A stretch of DNA of 64,000 nt, taken from NCBI GenBank assembly GCA_035535015.1, contig DATLQU010000022.1, forward strand, positions 1 to 64,000, in the 5' to 3' direction. The position numbers and the translations under genes were made by a program. Source of the stretch: Palsa-661 sp035535015. GTDB taxonomy: Bacteria; Actinomycetota; Acidimicrobiia; Acidimicrobiales; UBA8190. This document shows positions 8,582 through 17,283 of this stretch, in pieces. The number at the start of each line of letters is the position of its first letter. Position 1 is the stretch's first letter. Under the pieces are notes generated by a model. The model worked only from the letters and a program-made list of their open reading frames with translations, made no database searches and was not told the DNA's origin.

Positions 8582-9865
8582 ATGACGCGAGAAGATGGGT
8601 CTGTGACGACCGGCTGGCGTGTTCTTTCAATCGATCATAGGGAACCCGTCGCCCCGTTCGAGGACATCGTCCGCCTCATAGACGCGGCAGGCACGGCCAC
8701 GGCCGCTGCCTATAGCCGCAGCGACGTGGTGGAGGCGCTCCACGAGCATCAACCGGCCGCGGTGGCGGTGGCGTCGGGCCAGCTGGTCGGCGCGGCGGTG
8801 GCCCGAGTGGCAGGCCGCGACGCCCATCTTCTGGCACTCGCCCTACACCCGCAGTGGCGCAACAGGGGCATCGGCTCCGCACTGCTGCGCGAGCTCGACC
8901 AGGAGGTCATCCACCACGGAGCGCACCGTCTCCTGGCACTGGTGGAGCCCGGCCAGGTCGGGGAAGTGGCCTTTTCGCACCAGGGCTTCACCAGGCTCGA
9001 TGGCCTGCACCTCTATGTCCGCACCGCGTCGATGGTCCCCGAGGAGCTCGCCGTTGTCGAGCGCTACGGCGGACATTTTCCGGCTTCCGGCTTGTGGGAG
9101 GCGATGAAGGGCTTCTCGTCGACGAAGGAACTCCTCGAACGGCGCATCGTTGCGCCCCTGTCGCACGTCGAGCTGGCTGATCGCATTGGGCTGCACCCTC
9201 CCGCGGCGGTGATGCTGTTCGGACCGCCCGGCACGGGCAAGACCTCATTCGCACGGGCCATCGCGTCGCGACTTTCATGGGCCTTCGTCGAGCTGCACCC
9301 GTCGCTCCTCGGCCAAGGAACACATGCCGCAGCCATGTTGCGCGATGCACTTACCGACCTGGGCCACGTGGATCACCTGGTGTGCTTCATCGACGAAGCA
9401 GACGAGATCGCGTCGGCGCGCGCGACCCGGCCCGAAAGCCAGCCGATCGTGAACGAGCTGTTGAAGGCCATCCCGGTGTTTAAGGCCCGACCCGGGCGTC
9501 TCATGGTCATGGCCACGAACTCGATTGCTGCCATCGACCCGGCCATGCTTCGTCCGGGTCGGTTCGACCTCATCATTCCCGTCGGTGCACCCGACATGGG
9601 CGGGCGTACCGAACTCACCGCAGAATTCCTGCCGGCCTGCGAAGCTGGAGACGTCGCGGCGCGAACCGAGGGGTTTACGCCTGCAGACTTTGCCCTTGCT
9701 GCGCAACGCGCCGCCCAGCTGGCCTTCGAGCGGGCGTTGGCCGGCGGCGATCCCATGGTGACTGCGTCGGACTCCCTCAACGCCGTGACCGTCACCAGGC
9801 CCTCGGTCAACAGAGAGGCCACGGCCGCCTTCGAGGACGAGGCGGCTTCGTTCGCTCGCCTGTAG
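8582..9865 (+). CDS. GNAT acetyltransferase fused to an AAA ATPase
   Basis: 427 residues from ATG 8582 (GTG 8603 is an alternative). Residues ~25-150 are a GNAT fold with the acetyl-CoA loop QWRNRGIGSA (~91-100). Residues ~175-420 are an AAA module with Walker A GPPGTGKTS (~214-222), Walker B CFIDEADE (~268-275), sensor-1 MATN and the MLRPGRFD arginine-finger region typical of classical AAA proteins. The combination suggests an ATP-driven remodeller that acetylates or recognises an acetylated partner; this is inference. The gene stands alone, with a broken recombinase gene downstream. I know of GNAT-AAA pairings but no defined pathway for this one. Confidence 0.8.
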   Translation: MTREDGSVTTGWRVLSIDHREPVAPFEDIVRLIDAAGTATAAAYSRSDVVEALHEHQPAAVAVASGQLVGAAVARVAGRDAHLLALALHPQWRNRGIGSALLRELDQEVIHHGAHRLLALVEPGQVGEVAFSHQGFTRLDGLHLYVRTASMVPEELAVVERYGGHFPASGLWEAMKGFSSTKELLERRIVAPLSHVELADRIGLHPPAAVMLFGPPGTGKTSFARAIASRLSWAFVELHPSLLGQGTHAAAMLRDALTDLGHVDHLVCFIDEADEIASARATRPESQPIVNELLKAIPVFKARPGRLMVMATNSIAAIDPAMLRPGRFDLIIPVGAPDMGGRTELTAEFLPACEAGDVAARTEGFTPADFALAAQRAAQLAFERALAGGDPMVTASDSLNAVTVTRPSVNREATAAFEDEAASFARL

Positions 9866-10079
9866 ACGACTAACGACCGCGCGTTGACCCTGGACCGCGC
9901 CGTCGAGATCAGCCCAGGACTAGCGCATCGGAATCTCGACCAGACCTGTCGGCTGTCAGCCGGACCCCCGAATGAGGCGCCCTTCGTTCTGACAGCAAGG
10001 GCTACCCCGCACGATATCGACGACGGGGCGGTCCGGAGCGCAATGGAAGGACCTACGAAAGGTGGACCTTCCTTCCTCG

Positions 10080-10670
10080 ACGATCGTCAGCCCCACGCCG
10101 GTTCTCTTCGACGAAGCGTGGCCGGCTTTCTCGCCCGGTATTCCGGGCCGACGAGGATGAGCTACGCCACCGACTTGCGCCAGTTCTTCTCCTGGTTCGC
10201 CCAGTTGGACCTCCCGGTCTTCGCCTCCAGCGGGGGCACGTCGAGCTGTGGGCGAGAGCCATGGACGAGAGGGGAATGTCCCGGGCCACCATCGGTCGGA
10301 GATCGGCACGGTGGCTGGCTTCTACCGGATCGCTGTGCTCGACGGGCTGCTCGAGCACTCCTCGCCTGAGCACGTCCGGCGTCCGAAGATCGACACCGAC
10401 TCGGCCACTTTGGGCCTGGACCGCATGGGGCTCAGCGCCTTCGTGGCCCAGGGAGCCGCCGGGAGCCGTGTGGATCACGCCCTTGCCTGTCTGCTCGGTC
10501 TGCTCGGGGCCCCGGGTGTCCGAGGCCTGCTCCATCTACGTGGAGGACCTCGCTGTCGAGCGAGGGCACCGTATCGTCACGGTGCTCGGCAAGGGGTCCA
10601 AGCTGGCCGTGATCCCTCCGCCGGCTCACGGGTCGCCCGGGCCGTCGACCTGACCTTCGCGCCAGGTCTT
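10080..10670 (+). pseudogene. Tyrosine recombinase (phage-integrase type), broken
   Basis: The N-terminal SAM-like domain reads RSVAGFLARYSGPTRMSYATDLRQFFSWFAQL, then shifts frame into MDERGMSRATIGRR, then into a segment with FYRIAVLDGLLEHSSPEHVRRP and LDRMGLSAFVAQGAAGSRVDHALACLLGLLG, then back to RVSEACSIYVEDLAVERGHRIVTVLGKG. These pieces follow the order of XerC/D-like recombinases up to the first catalytic arginine (LRVSEA). The catalytic H-x-x-R and tyrosine region is missing. At least three frameshifts and a 3' truncation leave it dead. It suggests an old integrated element at this site. Confidence 0.7.
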
Positions 10671-10673
10671 CAT

Positions 10674-11095
10674 TCGAACAGCGGAACTCCCTACGCTACT
10701 GGTTGCGGAGAAGGAGGCCGCTCACCGCCTCGATGCCCTTGTTGCGCAAAGACGCCGCCTTCGGATGGTTCATTTCGATAACGAGAAATCCATCTTCGAC
10801 ACCACCGACGGGCCAAAGCGGTTGCTGGAGTGTTCGATGGGTGCCAGCAGTGGGCCATCTACCAGTTCATGAGCAATGGCCCGGACGCCCTCTGCCTGGG
10901 CTGTACCCACTTGACCAACAAGGTGATCGATCTGGCGCCACTGGCCGACGAAGGCGTGAGCTGGCGAACGGTGTCCAAACCTGCCCCTTGCTCAGATGGA
11001 GTCCTGCTGGGTTGGCAAGGGCTGGACTGATTGGCATGAGGTATGTCAGCACGTGCATCTCGATCCCTGCACTGTGACTCAGCGATGCAGAGTCG
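10674..11095 (+). pseudogene. DUF899 (thioredoxin-like) gene, broken
   Basis: The frame from ~10675 reads ELPTLLVAEKEAAHRLDALV then QRRRLRMVHFDNEKSIFDTT, the family's conserved KEK...RD...ERRRLP...F opening. At ~10815 it shifts to VFDGCQQWAIYQFMSNGPDA followed by CLGCTHLTNKVIDLAPLADE, the LFDGR...FM...CPGC core. After ~10980 another frame gives PLAQMESCWVGKGW, the family's next block. Order and spacing fit DUF899, with two frameshifts and no proper end. It abuts the broken recombinase, so a deletion has probably joined the two remnants. Confidence 0.7.
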
Positions 11096-11221
11096 GTTGA
11101 GGGTGGCGTCGGAGTTCGTACCCGAGGAGCCCCACGCGTTCGCCAATTGAGAGCGTATGACTCGACCGGCGACGGGCATGGGCGAACCGTACAGCGACGC
11201 CTAGGTCCGCGGCATACCATC

Positions 11222-12910
11222 TCAGTTGTCAAGCCAGATCTGCGATGTCCAGATTGTCCCGACAATCATCCCAAAGGCCTTGTCACCGGCCGGTGTCGTG
11301 GGATTGTTGAAGTTCTGAACGTGCAAACTGGCGACTATTGCCCAGATGCCCCGGTCGGTCCAGATGTAGGGAAGGTCCTTGTTGAGTCGCTGGGCGATCT
11401 GTTGGTACGCCTTGGCCCTGACGGCCCGGTCGGTCGACTGGCGTCCCGTTTCGAGCAACGTCTGGATGAGCGAGTCCTTGTTCTGGGCGAAGTTGGGATT
11501 AAGGGATCCGAAGATCTCCGTCGGGCTCCACCACAAGTAATTGAGGTCAGGGTCGACCGCGGCAAATTGGCGCCACACCGCTGCCTGATACGAGCCGGCC
11601 AGGGCGTCATTGATCTCCACCGACGGCTGGATCTGGCTCAGGGTGACGTTCATTCCTACCGCTTGGAGCCGGCTCTGCAGATACTGGGCCGCCAGCACCG
11701 ATGCCGCGGTCGGCGGCTCGATCAACGTGAATGTCACCGGTGCGCCCGTCTCCCTCTCCACCTCCTTCACCAGGGCGGCAGCGGCGGTGGGGTTGTACTT
11801 CGGGTAACCACTGTCCGGCGCGTAGTACGGAGACCCCGGGGTGAACGGCTGGTCAGTAGGGGGAGTCAGGCCCTTGTTGATGATCTTCGAGTACTCGGCG
11901 GAGCTTATGGCCATGGCCATGGCCTGGCGAACCTTCAGGTTGTCCATTGGTGGCTTCGACAGGTTGCACATGATGAAACCCATATCCGGCTCACCTGCGA
12001 TCGTCCCCGTATCGTCGATGTACGCATAGCCGGTGTTCTCTCGAAAGCGCAGGATTGATTCCGGGAGCGCCGCTTGCATGATGTCGATGTTGCCGGCCTC
12101 GAGCGCGCTGGCCCGGGAATCGTCCTCCAGGATCGGTTTGTATGTAATCTGGTCCAGATAGGGGGTCCCCTTTCGCCAGTAGTTGGGGTTGCGCGTGGCG
12201 GTGAAATGGTCGTTCGGGGACCATTCTTGGAACCTGAAGGGCCCGGTCCCGACGGGGTTCATGCCTCCGTTCTTGTCGGCGATCATCGAGGGAGCGACGA
12301 TATAGCCGCCCTGACCGCCGATGGCCCCGGTGAGATACGTGGGAAAGGGCACCCAGGGTTGGGTCAAGGTGATTGTGACCGTATCGGGTGTGGTCACGCT
12401 GACGGCATGCGTCTTGGCCAGTAAGGGGTTGATCGAGATGCCGAGTTCGCCGGTGAGGAAGTGCTCGATGCTGCCGGCGATGGCAGAAGCGTCGCAGGGG
12501 GTGCCGTCGTGGAACAGCACCCCCGGTCGGACGCCGATCGTCCACACGGAGTAGTCGGGATTGGGTGTCACGGACCTGGCCAGGTAGGGCTGGACGCTCC
12601 CGTCCGCGGCGATGATGGTCAGTGGATCGAAGACCGTTCGTGCGTAGAGAATCCCGGTCTCATCGAAGCGTCCGACAGCCGGGTCGAAACTCTGGTCTTC
12701 GTCAACGGTCCCGAAGACGAGACTGCCGCCCTTCTTCGGGGGCGCGTTGGTAATGCCGTTGCGGGGGTGGCCCTTCTGGGATTGACCGGGCCCCGAATCC
12801 GAGTTGCAGGCGGTCAGCAGTCCGCCGGCCCCCACGTCGCCAGCGGCGATCCCAGCGGCACCGAGGGCCCCGCGGGCCAAAAACGACCTTCTGTCGATAC
12901 GGTTAGGCAC
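11222..12910 (-). CDS. Peptide/solute-binding lipoprotein of an ABC importer (SBP_bac_5)
   Basis: 562 residues. The N-terminus DRRSFLARGALGAAGIAAGD is a twin-arginine signal and is followed by a lipobox LLTAC, so the protein should be folded before export and anchored by lipid. The mature part has the DppA/OppA-type order: VFDPLTIIAADGSVQPYLA, FHDGTPCDASAIAGSIEHF, VGTGPFRFQEW and the NPNYW motif. It would deliver oligopeptides, nickel or similar solutes to a permease. No permease or ATPase genes are nearby; the gene is an orphan among pseudogenes and insertion sequences. Substrate unknown. Confidence 0.9.
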   Translation of the reverse strand: MPNRIDRRSFLARGALGAAGIAAGDVGAGGLLTACNSDSGPGQSQKGHPRNGITNAPPKKGGSLVFGTVDEDQSFDPAVGRFDETGILYARTVFDPLTIIAADGSVQPYLARSVTPNPDYSVWTIGVRPGVLFHDGTPCDASAIAGSIEHFLTGELGISINPLLAKTHAVSVTTPDTVTITLTQPWVPFPTYLTGAIGGQGGYIVAPSMIADKNGGMNPVGTGPFRFQEWSPNDHFTATRNPNYWRKGTPYLDQITYKPILEDDSRASALEAGNIDIMQAALPESILRFRENTGYAYIDDTGTIAGEPDMGFIMCNLSKPPMDNLKVRQAMAMAISSAEYSKIINKGLTPPTDQPFTPGSPYYAPDSGYPKYNPTAAAALVKEVERETGAPVTFTLIEPPTAASVLAAQYLQSRLQAVGMNVTLSQIQPSVEINDALAGSYQAAVWRQFAAVDPDLNYLWWSPTEIFGSLNPNFAQNKDSLIQTLLETGRQSTDRAVRAKAYQQIAQRLNKDLPYIWTDRGIWAIVASLHVQNFNNPTTPAGDKAFGMIVGTIWTSQIWLDN

Positions 12911-13123
12911 GATCCCCCTCCAGCAGCGTTTCGAGTGGACAGCTAGCGTCTCACGTCGTGTTTAGGGTGTCACGTCTAAGCCTCGGCGAATATCCTCGCC
13001 TCGGGGAGATCTCTGTCGTCGTCCGGAGTCACAGCGTAGATGAGGCAGGTTTCTTCCAGCGTGCGCCCCCGGGCAATCGCCCGCGACCGGTGAAGAGAGC
13101 CCCGTAGGGATCGCCCGAGCTGA

Positions 13124-13131
13124 ACTTCCGC
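13124..13131. repeat. Left target-site duplication of the IS256-type element
   Basis: ACTTCCGC directly before the left terminal repeat; the identical 8 bases follow the right end at 14635-14642. Confidence 0.85.
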
Positions 13132-14634
13132 GGTCAAGTCCCGACGAGTGGTGTACGAGGTCGTGAGTCGCAACGGCCCTCGCATCAACCCGAGCTGATC
13201 GACTCTGACATCATCGACAGCACGCTCGCAACTCGTTATGCGATGGCCGCCATAGGCGCACTCCCTTCGTCTTGGCCGGCGGCGTCCTCCATGGCCGGCC
13301 GGGGGTCGAACTCGCTGGGTTCGTCGCGCCGTGGGGTCTTGAGAGATTCGATACTCATGTAGCGCTTGGCCACGAGCCACTCGTCGGACTGCTCGGCCAA
13401 CACGGCGCCGACGAGGCGGATGACAGCAGCCCGGTTGGGGAAGATGCCGACCACGTCGGTGCGCCGGCGGATCTCCTTGTTGAGTCTCTCCTGGGGATTA
13501 TTGGAGCGGATTTTCGGCCAGTGCTCGGGGGGGAAGGCACTGAAGGCGAGGATGTCATCGACGGCGTCCAGGAGGTAGACGGCCACGTCGGTGAACCCGG
13601 CCTCGGTCAGCTTGGAGACGACGATGCCGAGCTGGTTCCAGGTGGCATCTCGGTCGGGCTGCTCGAAGATCGAGCGCACCAACGTGGCGATCATGGGCCA
13701 CGACGTCTTCGGGACACGCGACGCTAAGTTCGCCATGAAGTGCGTTCTGCACCTCTGCCATGAGGACTCGGCCAGAACCGCCGCGATGGCGGCCTTGATG
13801 CCGCCGTGGGCGTCGGAGATGACGAGCTCCACCCCGGAAAGCCCCCGGGCCACGAGCGAGCGTAGAAACGCCGTCCAGGCGGCGGTGTCCTCGGTGGTGA
13901 CGATGTCGAAGCCGACGATCTCGCGCCGGCCTTCGGCGTTGGTGGCGGTGGCGATCACGGCCGAGACGTTCACCACTCGGCCCCCCTCGCGCACCCGCTG
14001 CGTCACTGCGTCCATCCACAAGAATCGATAGGGGCCGGAGTCGAGAGGACGCTCGCGGAACTCCTTGACGACGGCGTCCAAATGGGCGGCCAGCCGCGAC
14101 ACCTCGGACTTGGAGATGCCGTCGATGCCCATGGCCTTCACCAGATCGTCGACCCGCCGGGTGGAGACGCCTTCCACGTAGGCCAGGCACACCACGGCCA
14201 CGAGCGCCTGCTCGGCCCGGCGCCGGGGCTGGAGCAGGAACTCGGGCGAATACACCCCCTGGCGGAGCTTGGGCACGGCCAGCTCGATGGTGCCCACCCG
14301 GGTATCCCAGGGCCTCGTCCGATAGCCGTTTCTGGAGTTCTCCCGCTCGTCGGTGCGCTCGCCGTAGCCGGCGTTGCACTGCATCGAGGCCTGGGCGCTC
14401 ATGATCGCCTCGGCGAAGGCTCCGAGCATGGCCCGGGCCAGGTCCGTGTCGCCGTCGGCGCCCTCGAGGTACTTGCTTAGCCAGCCGGACGCGTCGATAG
14501 TGGTGGGGACTGTCACCGTGATCCTCCTCAAGTTGTTGTGTGGTAACTGCTTCTTGAGGTTGACGCGGTGACTGTCGCGTCTGGGGGATAGTCCTCAGCT
14601 CACCTGCTCATACACCACTCGATGGGACTCAACT
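13132..14634 (-). mobile_element. Complete IS256-family insertion sequence, 1503 bp
   Basis: The ends are 28-bp imperfect inverted repeats, 13132-13159 and 14607-14634, matching at 22 of 28 positions and sharing the blocks AGTCCC and CGAGTGGTGTA. It is flanked by the perfect 8-bp duplication ACTTCCGC (13124-13131 and 14635-14642), the size expected for the family. It carries one intact transposase gene on the minus strand. The perfect duplication and intact frame point to a fairly recent insertion. To its left, on the minus strand, an open frame ending at 12976 (tail ETCLIYAVTPDDDRDLPEA) may be the 3' part of an interrupted gene, but I could not recover its start. Confidence 0.92.
13236..14516 (-). 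CDS. IS256-family transposase (mutator type, DDE)
   Basis: 426 residues from GTG 14516, chosen because AGGAGG lies six bases upstream; an in-frame TTG at 14531 precedes that site. The catalytic residues are visible: Asp in RFLWMDAVTQ, Asp in LVISDAHGG, and Glu in NPQERLNKEIRRRTDVVGIFPN. The order C/H...RCRTHFMANL between the second Asp and the Glu is also typical. The frame is complete and the length is normal for the family, so the enzyme is probably active. Confidence 0.95.
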   Translation of the reverse strand: MTVPTTIDASGWLSKYLEGADGDTDLARAMLGAFAEAIMSAQASMQCNAGYGERTDERENSRNGYRTRPWDTRVGTIELAVPKLRQGVYSPEFLLQPRRRAEQALVAVVCLAYVEGVSTRRVDDLVKAMGIDGISKSEVSRLAAHLDAVVKEFRERPLDSGPYRFLWMDAVTQRVREGGRVVNVSAVIATATNAEGRREIVGFDIVTTEDTAAWTAFLRSLVARGLSGVELVISDAHGGIKAAIAAVLAESSWQRCRTHFMANLASRVPKTSWPMIATLVRSIFEQPDRDATWNQLGIVVSKLTEAGFTDVAVYLLDAVDDILAFSAFPPEHWPKIRSNNPQERLNKEIRRRTDVVGIFPNRAAVIRLVGAVLAEQSDEWLVAKRYMSIESLKTPRRDEPSEFDPRPAMEDAAGQDEGSAPMAAIA

Positions 14635-14642
14635 ACTTCCGC
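14635..14642. repeat. Right target-site duplication of the IS256-type element
   Basis: ACTTCCGC, identical to 13124-13131. Confidence 0.85.
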
Positions 14643-14662
14643 CGATCGAGAACGGGAAGGAA

Positions 14663-14670
14663 GATGGAAG
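14663..14670. repeat. Left target-site duplication of the IS66-type element
   Basis: GATGGAAG directly before the left end; the same 8 bases follow the right end at 16227-16234. Confidence 0.9.
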
Positions 14671-16226
14671 GTAACCAGTCAGGTCCTCTGATGACACGGT
14701 CCGCCACCTGGGTAGACGTCGCGCGTAACGTTGGGAATTCCACCCAACAACCGTTCCCCGTTTGATGATGAGCCCTCCTATCAGGAGCTGGCTGAGCAGG
14801 TCGCCGCGTTGCGGTTGTTGACTGAGCAGCTGAGTGCGGAGAACGAGTCGCTGCGCGATCTTGTGGCGCGACTCGAGGCCGAGCTCGGGCGTCATTCGGA
14901 GAACTCCTCGAAGCCACCGTCTTCGGATCCCATGGCTCCCCGGCAGTCGCGTGCTGAGCGACGCGCCGCGGGGCGCGCCGCTGGCCGTCGCCAAGGGAAG
15001 CAGCCCGGAGCGCCGGGGGCGCATCTGGCCCGGCGTGTCCCCGACAACGTCGTCGTGCACCGGCCTGCGTGGTGCCGGGGTTGCGGGGGGGACTTGGCCC
15101 AGGCAGACGTGGTCGGCGAGGTCCGCCGGCAGGTGCTCGAGATCCCCAGGATCGAGGTGTACGTCACCGACCACATCGCCGAGCGCCGTCGCTGCCCGTG
15201 CGGGCGCGAGACGGTCGGCCTGTTCCCACCCGAGGCCCGGGCCCCGGTGTGCTGGGGGCCCGAGGTGCGTGCCTTCGCCGTCTATCTGATGGACCGCCAG
15301 CACCTGCCGCTCGAACGCACCGCCGAGCTGCTGGCCGAGCTGCTCGGCGCCCACGTGTCGACGGGATGGTTGAGCTCGGTGCAGGCCGAAGCCGCCGGCC
15401 TGCTCGGCCCCTTCGTCACCTCGGTGAAACGGCGTCTCGCCGACGCCCCCGTCGTCCACGCCGATGAGACAGGCACGAGGGTGGGGACCACCAAGCGCTG
15501 GGTACACACGCTGGCCACGAACCTGTTGACCCTTCTCGTCGTGCACCCCAAGCGAGGGGTCGAGGCCATGAAGGACATCGGGGTGCTGGCCGACTACGCC
15601 GGCACCGTCGTCCACGACGGGTGGGCGCCCTACGAGATCTTCACCGGCGTCGGACATGCCCAGTGCGGTGCCCATCTGGTCCGCCATCTACGCGCCGTGG
15701 GCGAGACCCCGGAGTTCTCGGCCTGGAGCGCCCAGATGATCTCGGTCCTCCTCGAGGCCAAGGCCGCCTCTGAGCAGGCCGCCGCGGCCGGCCTGCCCCG
15801 GGTCCGGCACCGGCGGGCGAACGCCATCGGCCAGCGCTACCACGACACGCTCGACGCTGCCTTCGCTCTCCTTCCCGACGGACCGCCTCCCGCGCGCCGT
15901 CACACCGGAGGCTGGAGCACCCAACAGCGCCAAGCCTGGAACTTGGCCACCCGCATGCGCTCCCAGGCCCCCGACGTGCTGCGCCTGCTGCGCGACAGCG
16001 CCGTGCCGTTTGATAACAACACGGCCGAGAGAGCCCTTCGCATGGTGAAACTGCACGACAAGATCAGCGGCTCATTCCGAAGCGACGACGGAGCACAGGC
16101 ATTCGCCACCATCCGCTCCTACTTACAGACCGCGGCCTTGCACGGCGAGAACCGACTGACCGTCCTTCGGCAGCTATTCGTCGAGGGACCCTGGCTCCCA
16201 GCTGCCGGCGCCACCTGACTGATTAC
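14671..16226 (+). mobile_element. Complete IS66-family insertion sequence, 1556 bp
   Basis: The ends are GTAACCAGTCAGGT (14671-14684) and the inverse of ACCTGACTGATTAC (16213-16226), 13 of 14 matching, with the terminal GTAA of IS66 elements. It is flanked by a perfect 8-bp duplication GATGGAAG. Only the large tnpC-type transposase is present, without tnpA or tnpB, as in the ISBst12 subgroup. The transposase stop codon (16216-16218) lies inside the right terminal repeat. Intact frame and duplication indicate recent insertion. Only 36 bp separate it from the IS256-type element. Confidence 0.95.
14731..16218 (+). CDS. IS66-family transposase (TnpC, DDE)
   Basis: 495 residues from TTG 14731, the first start in a long frame; a later start is possible. 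Order of parts: an N-terminal leucine-rich coiled coil (LAEQVAALRLLTEQLSAENE), the conserved ENSSKPPSSD stretch, a zinc-binding CxxC ... CxC region (~115-150), and the catalytic core with Asp in HADETGTR, Asp in VVHDGWAPY and Glu in DNNTAERALR. The C-terminal RMVKLHDKISGSFRSDDG is typical. All key residues are present, so it is probably functional. Confidence 0.95.
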   Translation: MGIPPNNRSPFDDEPSYQELAEQVAALRLLTEQLSAENESLRDLVARLEAELGRHSENSSKPPSSDPMAPRQSRAERRAAGRAAGRRQGKQPGAPGAHLARRVPDNVVVHRPAWCRGCGGDLAQADVVGEVRRQVLEIPRIEVYVTDHIAERRRCPCGRETVGLFPPEARAPVCWGPEVRAFAVYLMDRQHLPLERTAELLAELLGAHVSTGWLSSVQAEAAGLLGPFVTSVKRRLADAPVVHADETGTRVGTTKRWVHTLATNLLTLLVVHPKRGVEAMKDIGVLADYAGTVVHDGWAPYEIFTGVGHAQCGAHLVRHLRAVGETPEFSAWSAQMISVLLEAKAASEQAAAAGLPRVRHRRANAIGQRYHDTLDAAFALLPDGPPPARRHTGGWSTQQRQAWNLATRMRSQAPDVLRLLRDSAVPFDNNTAERALRMVKLHDKISGSFRSDDGAQAFATIRSYLQTAALHGENRLTVLRQLFVEGPWLPAAGAT

Positions 16227-16234
16227 GATGGAAG
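16227..16234. repeat. Right target-site duplication of the IS66-type element
   Basis: GATGGAAG, identical to 14663-14670. Confidence 0.9.
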
Positions 16235-16590
16235 TTGCCGTCGGACTACGAGTCTCAAATCCGTGACGAGAAACGTTCGTGTCCCGTCCGGTCGTAGCCG
16301 GATTCGACGGTGGATCGTTGACAATGACGGGAGCCCTCGCCGTCCTTCATCGTCGGTATAGCATCCCTCGCGGAACCTTGATACTGAGGGACGTCCGGTC
16401 CCCGGTAGCGGAATGCAGGTGGACCCTGAACCGCAGGGTCGTCGCAATTGCGCTGGGCCCGGGTGCGCGGTCAACTCGATGACGGTATCGGTCGCCCTTC
16501 GGTTCGTCCCGCGAGGGACCTCGCAGCCGAGAGCCATGGCCAGACCATGAAGATCTTCGATAGAACTGTGACGGAGAAAGGAGGAGCCCA
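16235..16590. other. Gene-free stretch upstream of msrA
   Basis: About 350 bases. The left part is host DNA that was contiguous with 14635-14670 before the IS66 insertion. I see no assignable gene. The right end holds the msrA ribosome site AAAGGAGG at 16577-16584. Confidence 0.4.
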
Positions 16591-17112
16591 ATGAGCGGCA
16601 CGACGGAGAAGGCGATACTGGCTGGAGGGTGTTTCTGGGGGATGCAAGATCTCATCCGCAGGCGCCCAGGTGTTCTCTCCACCCGGGTGGGTTACAGCGG
16701 AGGGGATGTTGCCAACGCCACCTACCGAAACCACGGGACGCACGCTGAGGCGATCGAGATTACCTTCGATCCACAGAAGACGTCCTACCGTGAACTCCTC
16801 GAGTTCTTCTTTCAGGTCCATGACCCGACGACACTGAACCGCCAAGGGAACGACGTCGGCACGAGCTATCGGTCAGCGATCTTCTACCTCGGCGACGAGC
16901 AACGTCGGGTGGCCGAGGACACCATCGCCGACGTCGACGCGTCTGGACTTTGGCCCGGCGAGGTTGTCACTGAGGTCGCACCGGCAGGTCCGTTCTGGGA
17001 GGCGGAGCCTGAGCACCAGGATTATCTCGAAAACTACCCGGACGGCTACACCTGCCACTTCGTGCGTCCGGGTTGGGTGCTGCCTCACCGGAGCGATGCC
17101 GTCGCCCGATAA
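16591..17112 (+). CDS. msrA: Peptide methionine sulfoxide reductase A
   Basis: 173 residues from ATG 16591 with the ribosome site AAAGGAGG seven bases upstream. The catalytic motif GGCFWG (~12-17) follows the N-terminus, and the conserved RVGYSGG, THAEAIEITFDP and FFQVHDPTTLNRQGNDVGTSYRS blocks are all present. It reduces Met-S-sulfoxide in proteins and free methionine, repairing oxidative damage in the cytosol. A further cysteine in DGYTCHFVRPGW near the C-terminus may serve as resolving cysteine. Single gene; no msrB adjacent. Confidence 0.96.
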   Translation: MSGTTEKAILAGGCFWGMQDLIRRRPGVLSTRVGYSGGDVANATYRNHGTHAEAIEITFDPQKTSYRELLEFFFQVHDPTTLNRQGNDVGTSYRSAIFYLGDEQRRVAEDTIADVDASGLWPGEVVTEVAPAGPFWEAEPEHQDYLENYPDGYTCHFVRPGWVLPHRSDAVAR

Positions 17113-17283
17113 GGGTTGGCAGTAGGGAAGTTAGGTCGCGGCGTTCCATCTTGTCCGCCAAACCTCGAGCTTGCGCCGATGAGTGATGAGGTTGTCGGGT
17201 GTGAAGCCGACGACGCTCCCACAGCTGGCCGACGGCGTGGCCGAGGAGCAGACGCTGCCAACGTCAAGGGCAGGGGAGCCCTC

